Of a stretch of 64,000 nucleotides of DNA, positions 20,480 through 31,195 are shown piece after piece. The notes below the pieces were generated by a model, which was not told the origin of the DNA, made no database searches, and saw nothing but the letters and a program-made list of their open reading frames with translations. Numbering within the stretch: position 1 is the first letter of the stretch; the number at the start of each line of letters is the position of its first letter. Source of the DNA: Sambucus nigra (Eukaryota; Streptophyta; Magnoliopsida; Dipsacales; Adoxaceae); NCBI GenBank assembly GCA_949130495.1, contig OX422208.1, positions 394,962,561-395,026,560 of the forward strand. Reading direction: 5' to 3'. Made by a program: the position numbers and the translations under genes.

Positions 20480-21354
20480 TGGATTCTAGATGAACTGAAT
20501 CGCAAATTTTTTGAAGCAATTCAAAATGAGAATCTTTAAAGAAACAACACTCAACAAATACCTGTTGTGGTCTTTATAAGTATGCATGAAAATAATCTTA
20601 TAGAGCATGTCCAAGTATGCATGAAAATCGATTTGGTCTTTACAAGTTTTTTAGACGGGATGCAATTGGCCAGGATTATGCTGTTGTGGTCTTTGGGGAG
20701 GGAATCTTGATTGGCCTCATGTGAAAGCTGCTGAAGACAAGATCGAAAAGGCTCTTTTCTTTCTTTTTCTTTCTTTTGAAGACTCGCAAGGGAAACAACT
20801 TCCCACTACCACAAAAATATTACAAGGAATTCACTATGTTCTTCATCTCAATGGTTCGGCTAAATTTAACTTTCTTTTGTCTGTACAATAAAGAATTAGA
20901 GGATGTTGCACTGCACTCTCGAGCAAGGTAGCTTTAAACTATTTTTTCATTGTTTCTTTCTAGATGTAATCAACCATTTGTATTTATATGGATGTCTCGA
21001 AAAGTTAAGGGTTATAATTTTGTTTATTTTCTCATTTTTTCTTACATGATTATTGTTGAATAGGAACCTCAGAGCTATTTCATAAGCAGTTAAAACAACC
21101 CCATTCACTACAATAGATTTGGTGTTCAAAAGTCGCTGTAAACCTCAGAGCTGTTATGACGAAGGTCGACATTTCATTCCTCTCGCTGAACTACTTGAAA
21201 AGATTGGTTCTTTCTATGGAGCATTGCCTCCTCATAGTCGTCTTTGGGACTCTACTATAGTTACTTTGAAGGACAAGCTATCACATTTAGCTATCAAACA
21301 TTGCGTCCATGAGGCTAGAGGACTTTATGTGCTGCCCATAATGTGTATCAGATG
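20480..21354 (+). pseudogene. Unidentified exon-like fragments
   Basis: Three separated pieces read like coding sequence: DELNRKFFEAIQNEN at about 20487; WPHVKAAEDKIEKALFF, FEDSQGKQLPTTTKILQGIH near 20710-20850; and, in an open frame at 21119-21354, DEGRHFIPLAELLEKIGSFY, GALPPHSRLWDSTIVTLKDK, LSHLAIKHCVHEARG. They are separated by stops or T-rich introns and lie in different frames, as expected for several captured exons of one gene. I cannot name the family. Confidence 0.3.
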
Positions 21355-22640
21355 AAAAATTAAAATATTAGCATTGTGCTTTAGCTGAATTGTATTACAC
21401 CCCAAGTAAAGCACACTAAAGCTGGTACTTCCACTATGGGTAAATATCAAACAGATATTGTAAGAAATATATTCATTGAGTTTTCAAGACTCTTTCCCCT
21501 TTTCTTGGGTAAAAAAAGAATGAGATACATAATTATTGCAGTTGGTGTTGCTACATTCTTATTGTAGTTGCTGCTACTATACAACTGCCTCAAGTCCCTT
21601 CATCGGGATTAATGCTCCCCAATGATTTTCTTATTCATAAATTTTAATGTTTTTTGGGGCGGTGGTTGTTATTTTTTGGTGTTTTTACTAATTTTATTAG
21701 TTAATTTCTTAGTTATTTTGTCCACATGCGCATAAATAAGTATAATTTAATCATAATTTTATGTCGAGTTTGTATATAATCTTAGTTTTCATCCAAGACA
21801 AGATATTTTTTGAAGATATTGCTTGGGATCTCCCTGCTTATAACCTTGCACTATATTGTATAACCTTACAAATGTATTGTTTGGAGATATTGTTGCCCAT
21901 TGTATGTATTCCTTTTTAATTGTATATTTATTCCATTATATTTGTTTAGATGAATTACAACTCAAGAATAGCTGAATGGAAAGTGTAATTGTTTATTGTT
22001 GCCCATTGTATGTTCTTTTTTGCTTTCTTTATTATAGAAATGCGTTGTTTTTCGTTTAAACTTCAAATGTGTAAAGATCAGTTTGGAGGTCCTTTGAAGA
22101 TTGATTCCCTAAAGAAGTTAAGACTCCGTTGCTTGCAAAAATTTCCGCATAGGTGATATTCGGACATTTTTACTTAATGTGAATTTTACATGATGATAAT
22201 AATCATTATTATAATAACTGCTATAATAATTATTGTTGTTATTATCTGTTTGTAGTTCGTTCTTGAGGAACTAATCGACTGACCAGAAGTGCCATTGTGC
22301 AGTAGCTCCCGTTATATGGCATTGGCGCCATTATATAAAAGACGATGAAAATGATATTTAGTGGGATGGAAGATTGGAAACTGGTAGATCAAGCACCCAC
22401 TATTTCTCTTTTTTCTTCAAAAGTATTTTCGTAAATCAAGATGATGTATGTTGGTAATATTGAGTACTTATTTATTTCTTTTGTAAAATATTTATTTTAG
22501 CTGGACGCATTCTATACAATGTTGTTTGGCCCTTCCAAAATGTGAAAGTAACTAGAAATGTGTACTCCACATGTTATACAAATCTAAATAGATAATTATA
22601 TTATATTTAAATTACAAACTATGACATTTGTTGTGGGCGT
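21355..22640. other. AT-rich stretch without gene
   Basis: No ORF or repeat structure of note apart from TTATTGTTGCCCATTGTATG-like text near 21890 and 22000 (a short direct repeat). Confidence 0.6.
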
Positions 22641-22654
22641 ATTTTTTATTTTTT

Positions 22655-22910
22655 TTATAAAGAGCGGATAATCCTATAAACAAAGGAAATTTTGTCCAAA
22701 AATTTAAAACTATTTACGATTATTTATTTTATATAAAAACATAGACTTAAATTATACATGATTTAATATTTTGAAAAAAATTCTTCATGAAGAAGCCGCC
22801 TTCGTGTTTCGAACTTGAGACCAACCATAGTTTTGGCAAGAGAACTTGCTATTGCATCAAGACACGACTTTATGCTTTTTAAAATTATCAGCGTGCCTTC
22901 AGGCACAGGT
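22655..22910 (+). mobile_element. Helitron 3' terminal region of element A
   Basis: GAGCGGATAATCCTATAAAC at about 22662 has relatives at 57300 and 57457, and the last 30 bases before the hairpin (TTTTTAAAATTATCAGCG) match 57140-57158. Hairpin GTGCCTTCAGGCAC is perfect. The usual GGGCATACCCTAG tail is not present; AGG and then (TA)n follow directly, so the extreme end is altered. Confidence 0.7.
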
Positions 22911-22929
22911 ATATATATATATATATATT

Positions 22930-24089
22930 GTTGAGAGAGTTTTACTCCACTAAGGACCATTACTTAAGGACAATTTATAGACATATACTCAACCCACCAT
23001 TAGGGACCACTAACTATGTTTTTGTCATGATAAAATTTGTATATTTTATTTTATACATTGTGGGCCCCATGTCCAGCTACAAAAGGGTTAAATTAGGAAG
23101 TTGACAACCATTACTCAAATCCCTATCAATATAAATTTAATAAATTTAGGAACCTATAATTTCCAAATAGTAAAAAACAAAATTATTTGACTTTTAGGAG
23201 CTTGACAAATAAGTCTCATTTACATGAAATATTTCCTAATTAGTCTTATAAAAAAGGGCGATTTATAATTAGGTCCCATGTTCACAATTTTTCAACATTT
23301 AAGGACAATTTAATATTAGATTCACTTGTTATGCCACTAGAGTGGACTTCTACAAGAAGACAATTAATGGACCTAAGTGTTTAAAATTTGTCGAAATTCC
23401 CCGTCTGCTTTTGTATTCAGAAAACTCGATTTAAACACTGTTTTTAAATACATTTTTAAAATTCAATTTTTTGTGTTTATAATTATTGGTGTGCAGTTGG
23501 TAAATTTGTTTTTAAATACAGTTTTTAAGAATTTGATAAAATTGGCAAACATGTGTGTGTGTGTGTGTATATATATATTTCATGTATAATTCACAATAAA
23601 ATTATATACATACATGAATTGATAATATTTGTTAATACATATTTACTATATGTATATTTTATATTATTCGATACATTAATAATACATGTATAAAGCACTA
23701 TATAAGTATTATGTATATATTAATAATAATATTTAAAATATGGATCTTTGTATACTATATAATTTAATGATATAAATATACTTAATTTTGTGTACATGTA
23801 CATATATATTTTTTATTTATAAGAATACACTCATATTAATGTATTATGTATGTATATTACATATTAAGTTAAAAATGTATTAAAATATTAAGAATGAATA
23901 ATTTTGAGTTGAAAAATAAAAAACAAAAGTTATAAAACAACATTTTGCTATTTTCTGAAAAACTTGATTATAACACAAAAATATTATAATTCACTTTTTA
24001 AAAACCGGTGGACAAACACAAAATTTTATCAGAATTGTATTTAAACACAGAAAACGAAATTATAGTTACAAACCGAATAGGCCATTAAC
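22930..24089. other. AT-rich DNA, possible MITE-like piece at the right
   Basis: No gene. 23395-23560 and 23940-24085 share weakly inverted text: TTTTTAAGAATTTGATAAAA on one side and TTTTATCAGAATTGTATTTAAA on the other. The right part ends ACAAACCGAATAGGCC, a sequence type common at termini of plant hAT-like MITEs. The left terminus is not clear. A (GT)n then (AT)n microsatellite lies at 23553-23578. Confidence 0.35.
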
Positions 24090-24165
24090 AATTAGAGTTT
24101 TAGGCTTAGAGAAGGAGTTGAGAGAGGTAAGTGAGAGCGAGTCCTCGATGAGATAAGCTTTGGGA

Positions 24166-24794
24166 GAGAAGGTCGTTTGTGTTGACAGGAAAAATGGTGA
24201 CCTGACCAACAAGGTGAATAGTCTTGTGAGAGATCTTTAAGCATGTGTGGGGACTAATGAAAAACTTAAAGCCCTTGTATCCCAACTCAAGAAAGTTCCC
24301 AAACGTACCTGGGAGGCCAAGGTAACAATAGAGGATACATCAAAGATGGTAGGAAAGATTCTCCCCGGTATCGATCAAGGTTTTTGTGAGAGGTAAGAAA
24401 TAGTTTATGACGGTTCATCCAGTTGTGGTTAATCCTTACGGGCTTCAACCTAAACAACAAAAGAGAGTTCAACTTAAGAAAAAAAATAAAGGTAGACCCA
24501 AACAAGTCTATGTTTTCACATTTTGCAAAAATAGAAGTCACCTTAGAGATTTTTACTACAAGTTAGGTAAAAATAAGCGTAAACGTACTCCCCTACACCA
24601 TTCTCATGACTTTCCTAGTCTTAGAGAGAAATATGAGTTTCTAGTCTCTACTTTGCATAGCTTAATGGAAAATTTTCAATGAATGTCTTTAGCGTTTGAT
24701 AATTCTTTTAACGCTCCGACTAGATCCAACAACGATAAGGGTAAACAAAAGGTTACCTCCACTTGGGTACCTAAGCAAGACGTCGAAGCCCTTG
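24166..24794 (+). pseudogene. Copia gag remnant
   Basis: The segment includes a Lys-rich region and a decayed zinc knuckle (TFCKNRSHLRDFYYKLGKN, in place of the C-x2-C-x4-H-x4-C form; two Cys are lost), then text ending STWVPKQDVEALV, which is where copia Gag normally meets the protease. The reading frame stops abruptly where the Tat LTR begins and copia coding text resumes at 36512 (HVDLKVQNTSQWYFYSGFSR). Confidence 0.75.
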
Positions 24795-24798
24795 TTAT

Positions 24799-25344
24799 TA
24801 TTGATGTCTAAAATTTGTTGTTAATTTAGATTAACCACGTCAGCCAATTTTATGATAACAAATGCACAATAAAAAGAAGTAAATGAGACACAAGGGTTTT
24901 TAGGTGGTTTGGCTATGAAGAAAAACCTACATCCATTATTATCGTATTGATTTTGATGATTACAGAAAGCTAGGTCCTCTTATTACCATGAGAATAACCT
25001 AGAATCTGTCCTATCTTGCCTTTTGTGAAAGGAATACATTATATTTATAGTGATCCAGAGATCAAGGGTTGGGATGCCTATATATATTTAAGCATTTACA
25101 CCCGTACATAATGAATGTGATTGTTAATAGGATTGGTCACATTTGGAATGACTCTTGACTACTTTCCACTTGACAACTGTTTATCTATGGTGATGATTTG
25201 TATTCTTCAGGTTGATCGGCTTGCTAGTCGATCAATTATCCTCTAGGACAACCAATTAATTAATGACGAGGGATGGTGCCACGTTAAGGGACATGTTTCC
25301 ATTTCTAATTGGTCCACTTAGATGTATAATTTTTGGCATCCACA
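24799..25344 (-). repeat. LTR of Tat copy 2 (3' LTR)
   Basis: Matches 35965-36511 along its whole length. The plus-strand left edge TATTGATGTCTAAAA is the mutated form of TGTTGATGTCTAAAA in the right LTR; the right edge is GGCATCCACA. The ends are inverted (TGTTGATGTCTAAAAT versus ATTTTAGGCATCAACA). The interior side reads GAAGCCCCCAATG, whose complement CATTGGGGGCTTC is a plausible polypurine tract. Confidence 0.93.
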
Positions 25345-25808
25345 GAAGCCCCCAATGTTTCATTCTAGATATTTTATTAAAATGATTAAGTATGACTCAA
25401 ATAGTGTTGCTCAACAATGTTTTGTGGTCTTGGTCGGCGGTCAACTTATAGGACTTGTAAATTTTTTCATCATTTGATCATGAGATGGTAATTTTGTGAA
25501 AAATTCAAACTTTACAAACCACCAAAGAGCATATCTGTTATTTCCCTCTTTTAGAGTTGTGCATCCATAGAATGTCAATCATCAATATAGTTAATCATTA
25601 CTTTCACTATTTTCTATGCAAGTTATAAGAGGCGAGATTTTGAGTGATTTCTACACCACTACTTTTCAAACTCTCAAGCTATATTTTGTCTCCAAGCCCT
25701 TTGTCTTTGAGCTTTCTTTTGCATTCATTTCTATCTTTTATTTTGCCACCACTTTCTCTGTAAGATTTCTTCTTCCCTTTATTTTGATTTCTTTCTTTGC
25801 TATAATCA
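25345..25808. other. Region between 3' LTR and opposite-strand gene, Tat copy 2
   Basis: Probably promoter or leader for the opposite-strand gene. The 25616-25837 frame is hydrophobic and Phe-rich and I treat it as noncoding. 25700-25810 is pyrimidine-rich and ends CTTTGCTATAATCATAG. Confidence 0.4.
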
Positions 25809-26317
25809 TAGGTACATTTTTGACGACGACGCTTTAGATGAATTTAGGTGGGAAAGAAATATCCTTGACTGGATAGAACTAGAAATGCCTGTTCTTCCAG
25901 TTGATGTTTTATCAATACCATAGGTCCATTGGATCCCTTTGCTATTCATAGCTGAATGTGGTATTACATTTCCCCCCAATTGTTTCTTTATGGAATTTTG
26001 CCAATATTTTGACATTGTCCCTGCTAGATTAGCCCCCAATACATGGAAAAGAGTAAATGGGATTCACAGGCTTAACCAGATATATAGAACCAAATTGGCA
26101 TTCCTGAGCTGATGTTCTGCTACAAGTGGGTTATTAGTGACAATACTTATTTCTTTAAAATTAGGTTTGCCAATAGAGCTTTAGTAGTCAACCTACCAGA
26201 ATCCAATAAAGACTACTTTGATTATGGAGTAATAGCGAAAAGCTGGCATCATGCTCGACTTCAAAGAGGAGAAGTGTATAGTGGGCCCTGGTGCCTTCAA
26301 GAAGGACATGTCATAGG
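25809..26317 (+). pseudogene. Opposite-strand gene of Tat copy 2, N-terminal domain
   Basis: With one stop (about 25921) and one frameshift (about 26110) it reads HRYIFDDDALDEFRWERN, VHWIPLLFIAECGITFPPNC, FFMEFCQYFDIVPARLAPNT, FCYKWVISDNTYFFKIRFA, ESNKDYFDYGVIAKSWHHAR. The pattern G-I-x-FP, FF-x-FC-x-YF-x-I-x-P-x-L-x-PN and the later shared positions match the plant 'putative gypsy type transposon' domain (Pfam Transposase_28), which despite its name is found in proteins encoded opposite to pol in Tat elements. No catalytic activity is established. A splice donor may follow CATAG at about 26316 (GTTATTG), with an acceptor TTTTGTATAG at 26398-26407. Confidence 0.65.
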
Positions 26318-26407
26318 TTATTGAATTTGATATTGTATTTTTTCTTTCCCGCTGACCAAATGTTTGATGATATGTTGAGTAATATTTGTTTTCCCTGTTT
26401 TGTATAG

Positions 26408-27149
26408 TTGAGAGGAAGAAAAAGTGTCCTAGGGAAGGCGACATCAATCTTCAAGAGCTTAAATTTATGTGGAGCATTCATCAGAAAATTGGTGAGGAGA
26501 TTCCCATAGCATCCTCCTACTTATTAAAATACATAAGTTCTATAACTTTTTTTGTTCATAGACCAACAGCTGCAACACCTTCAATCCCCATTACTTTAGA
26601 AGAAGAATCAACTCATGCTTCTTCGCCCGAGGAGTCTGCTAAAATTAAGAAGGACTTTGGGACTTCTTCTTTGTTTGACTCGTTGGACATCTCTGTTATT
26701 CCTACTTCACTAGTAGCAGGTATGGTCAAGAGAAAAATCCATGATTTAATGATTGGAGCCTCGTCTCATATTACCAAGAAGGCTACAGAGAAAACTGTCA
26801 AGGCAGCTGATGCCAAGAAGTCCAAAGTGACCCAGAAGGTGTCTATAGTTGCTAAAAAATACCTCAAGTCATAAATACTGAGGAAATTAATACTGCTTAA
26901 CCTCACTATAAGAGGTTGAATAAAGGTTTGTCTAGCAAACAAGCTCAAATAAAGGTTACCGACAATAGGAGTTGGTAAAAAAATATCAATATAATCTGGA
27001 GGTTGCTAACTCAATCTAAGTAAATGTCAATTCTGGTCTAGACAGAAGTCTGATCAAGGCTCAAACCTTTCCAGTTGATAGGGAAGTCGCAACTCCCATG
27101 CCCCGACTAAGGTTGTTAGAAAGAGTTTGCCAAAATTTGACCTTGGTAA
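26408..27149 (+). pseudogene. Opposite-strand gene of Tat copy 2, middle exon
   Basis: Begins ERKKKCPREGDINLQELKF after an acceptor and continues with a Thr/Ser/Pro-rich stretch (ATPSIPITLEEESTHASSPE) and a Lys-rich segment (KKATEKTVKAADAKKSKVTQ) that could be a nuclear-targeting or nucleic-acid-binding region. A TAA at about 26872 ends the longest frame. It appears to end CCTTG followed by GTAATCC, a donor, and the next acceptor TTTGGGTAG precedes 27220, giving an intron of about 70 bp. Confidence 0.55.
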
Positions 27150-27219
27150 TCCTTTTCCCTTATTACTTGTCTTTATTGTCTCAATTATCCTTTTGTGTTC
27201 TGATATTTTTACTTTGGGT

Positions 27220-27797
27220 AGTTTATGGTAGATTTTAACCAGATGATGAAGAAGGGCGACCAACTACATTCTTTTAGAGGAGATTTTGAAGATGCCTTTA
27301 AAGATATAAAGAAATCTTTGGAAGCTTCAAGACAAGCATTGGGATCCAAGTAAAAGTCTTGGGAAAATGATTTGACTGTAGCCAATAACAGTGCTAATGC
27401 TAAGGAAGAAAAAACGAAGACTACTAAAGCCAACTTGAAGATGGCTGAAGACAGGGCCAAGGTTGTCGGGGATAAACTTGTCGAGAATTAGATTCTTCTC
27501 AAAGCAGTCGAGGAGAAATTAATAAATCTGAATGTTGACCTTATTACTGCAAAGGCCTCAACTAAGAAAATAAAGGAAACTTCCTTTGATAAGGGCTGGG
27601 GGAAAACATTTTTGGCTGCACCTGTGCAAATTGAATATATTAGGAATAAATCATTCAAGGATGGTTGGTTGGAGGCTTCCAAGGAGGTCGACACTATTAA
27701 AAATTCTGATTTGTTCCAGAGGCATGATGTAGGCAATCCTCTAAACTTAGAGGAAGAATTTGATGATGAAGAAGGATCAGCTGAATCTTACATGTAA
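27220..27797 (+). pseudogene. Opposite-strand gene of Tat copy 2, coiled-coil exon
   Basis: After AG the exon opens TTTATGG and reads MVDFNQMMKKGDQLHSF, GDFEDAFKDIKKSLEASRQ, then a long Lys/Glu/Ala/Leu coiled coil (ANLKMAEDRAKVVGDKLVEN), followed by FDKGWGK and FKDGWLEASKEV and an acidic tail, the part that matches Tat copy 1 at 3-434. Two in-frame TAA/TAG stops interrupt it. The end at 27797 is TAA; the following 300 bp are T-rich with AATAAAAAAAAC near 27978, comparable to the intron or spacer after 434 in copy 1. Confidence 0.7.
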
Positions 27798-28104
27798 CCT
27801 GTTGGGTCTGTACTGGAGCTAATTGGTGAAGTTATCCTTTTGGTTGAGATGCCTTTTGATGTTAATGCCTAGTATAAGAAGAAGGTCTAACTCCTTATTG
27901 TATTTTTTCTTTATTTGCAAGTTTCTTTTCTATTCTTATACTAGGATTATCAATTTGTAACACTCCTTCATCTATCAATAAAAAAAACTTTATTCTGATC
28001 CAATTTATATATTTTCCTTATCATCTCTCTTGGTTACTATGAAATTAGCTTTTAGATGATCATTATCTTTGTAGTATTTATATTCTTACCTTTTTAAACT
28101 ACAG

Positions 28105-29288
28105 TTTGATGCAAGGAAGAATGCAAGGAAGAAAGAAATAGTTTCTGTAGAATTTGACCTACTCAGCCATAGTAGCAGTTTTTTAGAAGTTGGCCATGTT
28201 CCCTGATATATCTGAGAAGGTAAAAGAATATTATATGCATCTCCATTATTTATGGAATGGGGATATAGCTAATAATACTTCCTATTACGAAATGATAGAG
28301 CAGCTTCAAAAGGATCACAGTCCATCTAAAGATTTGATGCATGCCAATTACGAAGCTCAGTATAAAGCATTAAGTGAAGGATGGGGTTTTGAGAAAAAAA
28401 CTTAAAGAGTATGCCTCAATTTATAGATGAAAATAATTCTTGTTGAGTCAAGAGGTTAAAGAAGCTCCGGAGATAAGAAAGTTACTTGAAGAGGAAATCA
28501 ATTTCATTATGAACGAGCTAGATGGCTTGAAGAAATAGTCGAATACCAGTCCTAATGAGGGTGACTCTTTCTTCAAAATTAAGAATGCGAGGTTGGTGGA
28601 AGAACGGGAGGCATTGTAAAAACTAGACCTAGACAAACTTCCTAATAAAGAGTGGTTAGCCGAACAACTGTAGATGAGGAAAGAACAAAGAAGACTCTGA
28701 TCAACCAAGAAGCTCAGCTAAAAGCAAAGACTCAGGCCATTTTCAACTTATCTGTTAAGCTTAAATATAAGGACAAAATTATCGCCGATCAATCTACCCA
28801 CTTGAAAATCAAGAGTGATGTCCTGAAGAAACTCCAACATTAGGTAGAAATGTTGACATTTCACTTTCATAAGTAGCCCAGGGAGATTTGGATGGAAGGT
28901 TACAACGAAGCTTTAGGCCATATGGATTATCATCTTTCACAAAGTCATCTTGAAGGCTATAAATGGGGATGGACCAACTTGATTACCTTACTGAAATATG
29001 ATCAAAACAGTGATTTATGGCATTGGAATTATCTTAGTTTTTTTGGATTGTGACAAGCCTCCATTTAAATTGGACACAACTTGGATCCCTTCGAATGCCA
29101 TTCCCCAATGTCTAATAACCAAATATTTGGGAGATTATGACCTTTATGATGTGCATAAGATAATTTGTCCTCCCCATTTAATCAATAGGATGAGAAGTGG
29201 CAACATGCAAATGCTGAAAGATTTTAATTACATAAATTCTCCTTATACACTGGATGATCCTCCTACTGGGATGGAGAGAGTGCAATAG
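28105..29288 (+). pseudogene. Opposite-strand gene of Tat copy 2, C-terminal exon
   Basis: Starts TTTGATGCAAGG right after an ACAG acceptor, paralleling TTTATGGC at 595 in copy 1. Conserved blocks in order: SYYEMIEQLQKDH, YEAQYKALSEGWGFEK, a coiled coil (LLNKLQH-type heptads near 28720-28840), FHFHK then PREIWMEGYNEALGHMD, GYKWGWTNL, AIPQCLITKYLGDYDL, YINSPYTLDDPPTGMERVQ. Several stops and frameshifts are present, but two positions that are TAG in copy 1 are intact TGG here. Function unknown; conserved length and order suggest a structural protein. Confidence 0.7.
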
Positions 29289-30119
29289 ACATATTTTGAA
29301 ATGACCAAAGCACAAGGAAAATGCCGAGCTGACTAATTCTTATATTTTTTGTACTTATTTGATCTTGAATGTAATACCTTTTGAACATATATATATATAT
29401 ATTTTTTTTTTTTTTAACTTATGACTAGTTAATCAATTAGTCGACTAAGTAACTTGCTTGATGATGAGTTACTAAATCGTGATTATAAGACCATAGATTC
29501 TACTAATGCACTTAAATGAAACTAAAAATAGTTTCGTTCATCCAAATTGTAACATTCGTTATCAGTATCGACCAAGTGTATGAGGAATGTATGTGTGTAT
29601 ACCTATATTTAGGATGTATGCATGTCTTCCTACATTTAACCTAGTTGAGTAAAACTTCTTTTTAATTTCTTGAGTTGTACCTAAAGTTTTATAGACTTAT
29701 TATTCTTGACTTGTTAAAGACGAAGTCGTACACAAAGTAAATTATCAGTGGCGACCAAGTTTGATAAGAATATGTGTATATATTCCTATGTTTAAGTTGG
29801 TCGGGTAATGACTTCTTGTTCGTGACTTGTTAATACGAAGTCATACATGAAATAATAACTCGGTCGAGTAAAACACGACTCCTTATTAAGATGTTGGTAC
29901 ATATCAAATTTGATAAGCTCAACCTGATTAAGTATTTGATTAAGGTTTGGTGTCGTCTGTTAATCGGCAAGGGTTGAAGACTAAGAAACATTGTTTGCTT
30001 ATTCTTTCTGGGGATGGATATCATCATATTCCAAAAAAAAGTGAAAAAATTGGAAACTAAAAATCAAGATATTTTATTAAACTTGAAATTGTGTTGAACA
30101 TAAAGCAAAAAGAAATACA
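29289..30119. other. Spacer of Tat copy 2 with diverged tandem repeat
   Basis: CGACCAAGTGTATGAGGAAT at about 29569 and CGACCAAGTTTGATAAGAAT at about 29752 begin two copies of a unit of about 185 bp, with GACTTGTTAA and ACGAAGTCATAC-type text repeated inside. A TA tract and T-run lie at 29385-29416. No LVKGQ-type unit is present, so the spacers of the two Tat copies carry unrelated repeats. Confidence 0.7.
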
Positions 30120-31195
30120 AAATGGCTCGGCATTCCAAGGGTTCTTGAATTGCTCCCCCTCAAGTGTATCTAGTCGAAAAGTTCCTAGTCAGACTACTTC
30201 TGAAATACGATATGGATTGTGCCAATTTTCTTCAAGCTTGTTTCCTTTCTAGATGACTTTATTGAGAACATAGTCTCCTTCTTTTTATTTGGTCTACGTG
30301 GACCTTTTTTTATAAAAGCGAGCAATCTTTTGTCGATACGCAATATTTATGAGGATGACATCTCCTAGGACTTCTTCCACCATGTCTAAGTCTAATTTTC
30401 TCGTCAGATCACTCTTGGGAGGGTTTAAGCTTAACACTCTATGGGCTGGTAATCCTATCTCGGCTAGTACCATGGCTTCTGTTCCAAATGCAAGCATATA
30501 GGGTTTTTCTACAGTCGTTATCCTCTACATGGTTCTATAAGCCCAAATAACATAATGCGATTCATTAATTCAATTACCCTTAGCAGCATCAAGTCTCTTC
30601 TTTAGTAAGCTAAGAAAGGTTATGTTTGTCACTTCGGTTTGATCGTTGCTTCGTGGATGTCCTGGGACAGAGTGAAGTTTTTAGATCTTGGATTGAGCAC
30701 AATATTATTTGAATTCATTGTTATCGAATTGGGCGCCATGGTCAGTAATGAAGGTATAAGGCATTCCATACCGACAAATAATGTTCTTCCAAATGAATTG
30801 ATACACTTTTTCATAGGGCATGTCAATCAATGGCTCAGCTTCCACCAACTTTGAGAAATAGTCGACGACAACTACCAAATATTTAACCCACCTTTGGTAG
30901 TTGACAAGGAGCCAACCAAGTCAATTCCCTAAATAGAAAATGGCCAAGGAAAAGTGATTGGTGTTAAAGCAGCACTTAGTGCTTTATAAACTGTAGCAAA
31001 CCTCTGAGACTTATTGCATTTTATTGCGAAGGACCTACAATCTGACTTCATAGGTGGCCAGTAATACTCCTGTGTGGTAATTCTCTGGAATAATGACCGA
31101 TCAACAGAATGAGCACCCCAAGAACCTTCATGCACTTCCTTCATTAAATCAGAAACTTCCAATGGATGTATGCAAAGTAATAAGGAAACAACGTA
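30120..31195 (-). pseudogene. Integrase remnant, Tat copy 2
   Basis: Recognisable pieces: the zinc-site region (HEGSWGAHSVDRSLFQR, CNKSQRFATVYK; one expected Cys is Ser) at 30929-31162, the core near 30629-30854, and the C-terminal GYRV-type region near 30120-30290. The piece at 30294-30497 (MLAFGTEAMVLAEIGLPAH) matches copy 1 at about 3170-3230. It is split by many stops and cannot be functional. Confidence 0.88.

Larger units (their letters stand above)
12962..22926 (+). mobile_element. Helitron-like element A (non-autonomous, gene-fragment carrier)
   Basis: The 5' region (ATAATAAATTAGGAAACTTA, then CTTATGTATGTCATAAG and ATTTTACCCTTGAAAATTTT) matches 48957-49140 and, more loosely, 41580-41800. 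The 3' region carries AAAATTATCAGCGTGCC and hairpin GTGCCTTCAGGCAC at 22893-22906, matching two Helitron ends at 57150 and 57591. The terminal CTRR itself has been replaced by an AT microsatellite. Inside are a RAD50 exon fragment, a dimeric tandem repeat and exon-like pieces, but no Rep/helicase. Pairing this 5' end with this 3' end is inference. Confidence 0.5.

Noticed and set aside
25616..25837. Phe-rich hydrophobic ORF as a membrane protein
   Set aside because: T-rich leader sequence reads as Phe/Leu in any frame; the conserved protein starts after it.
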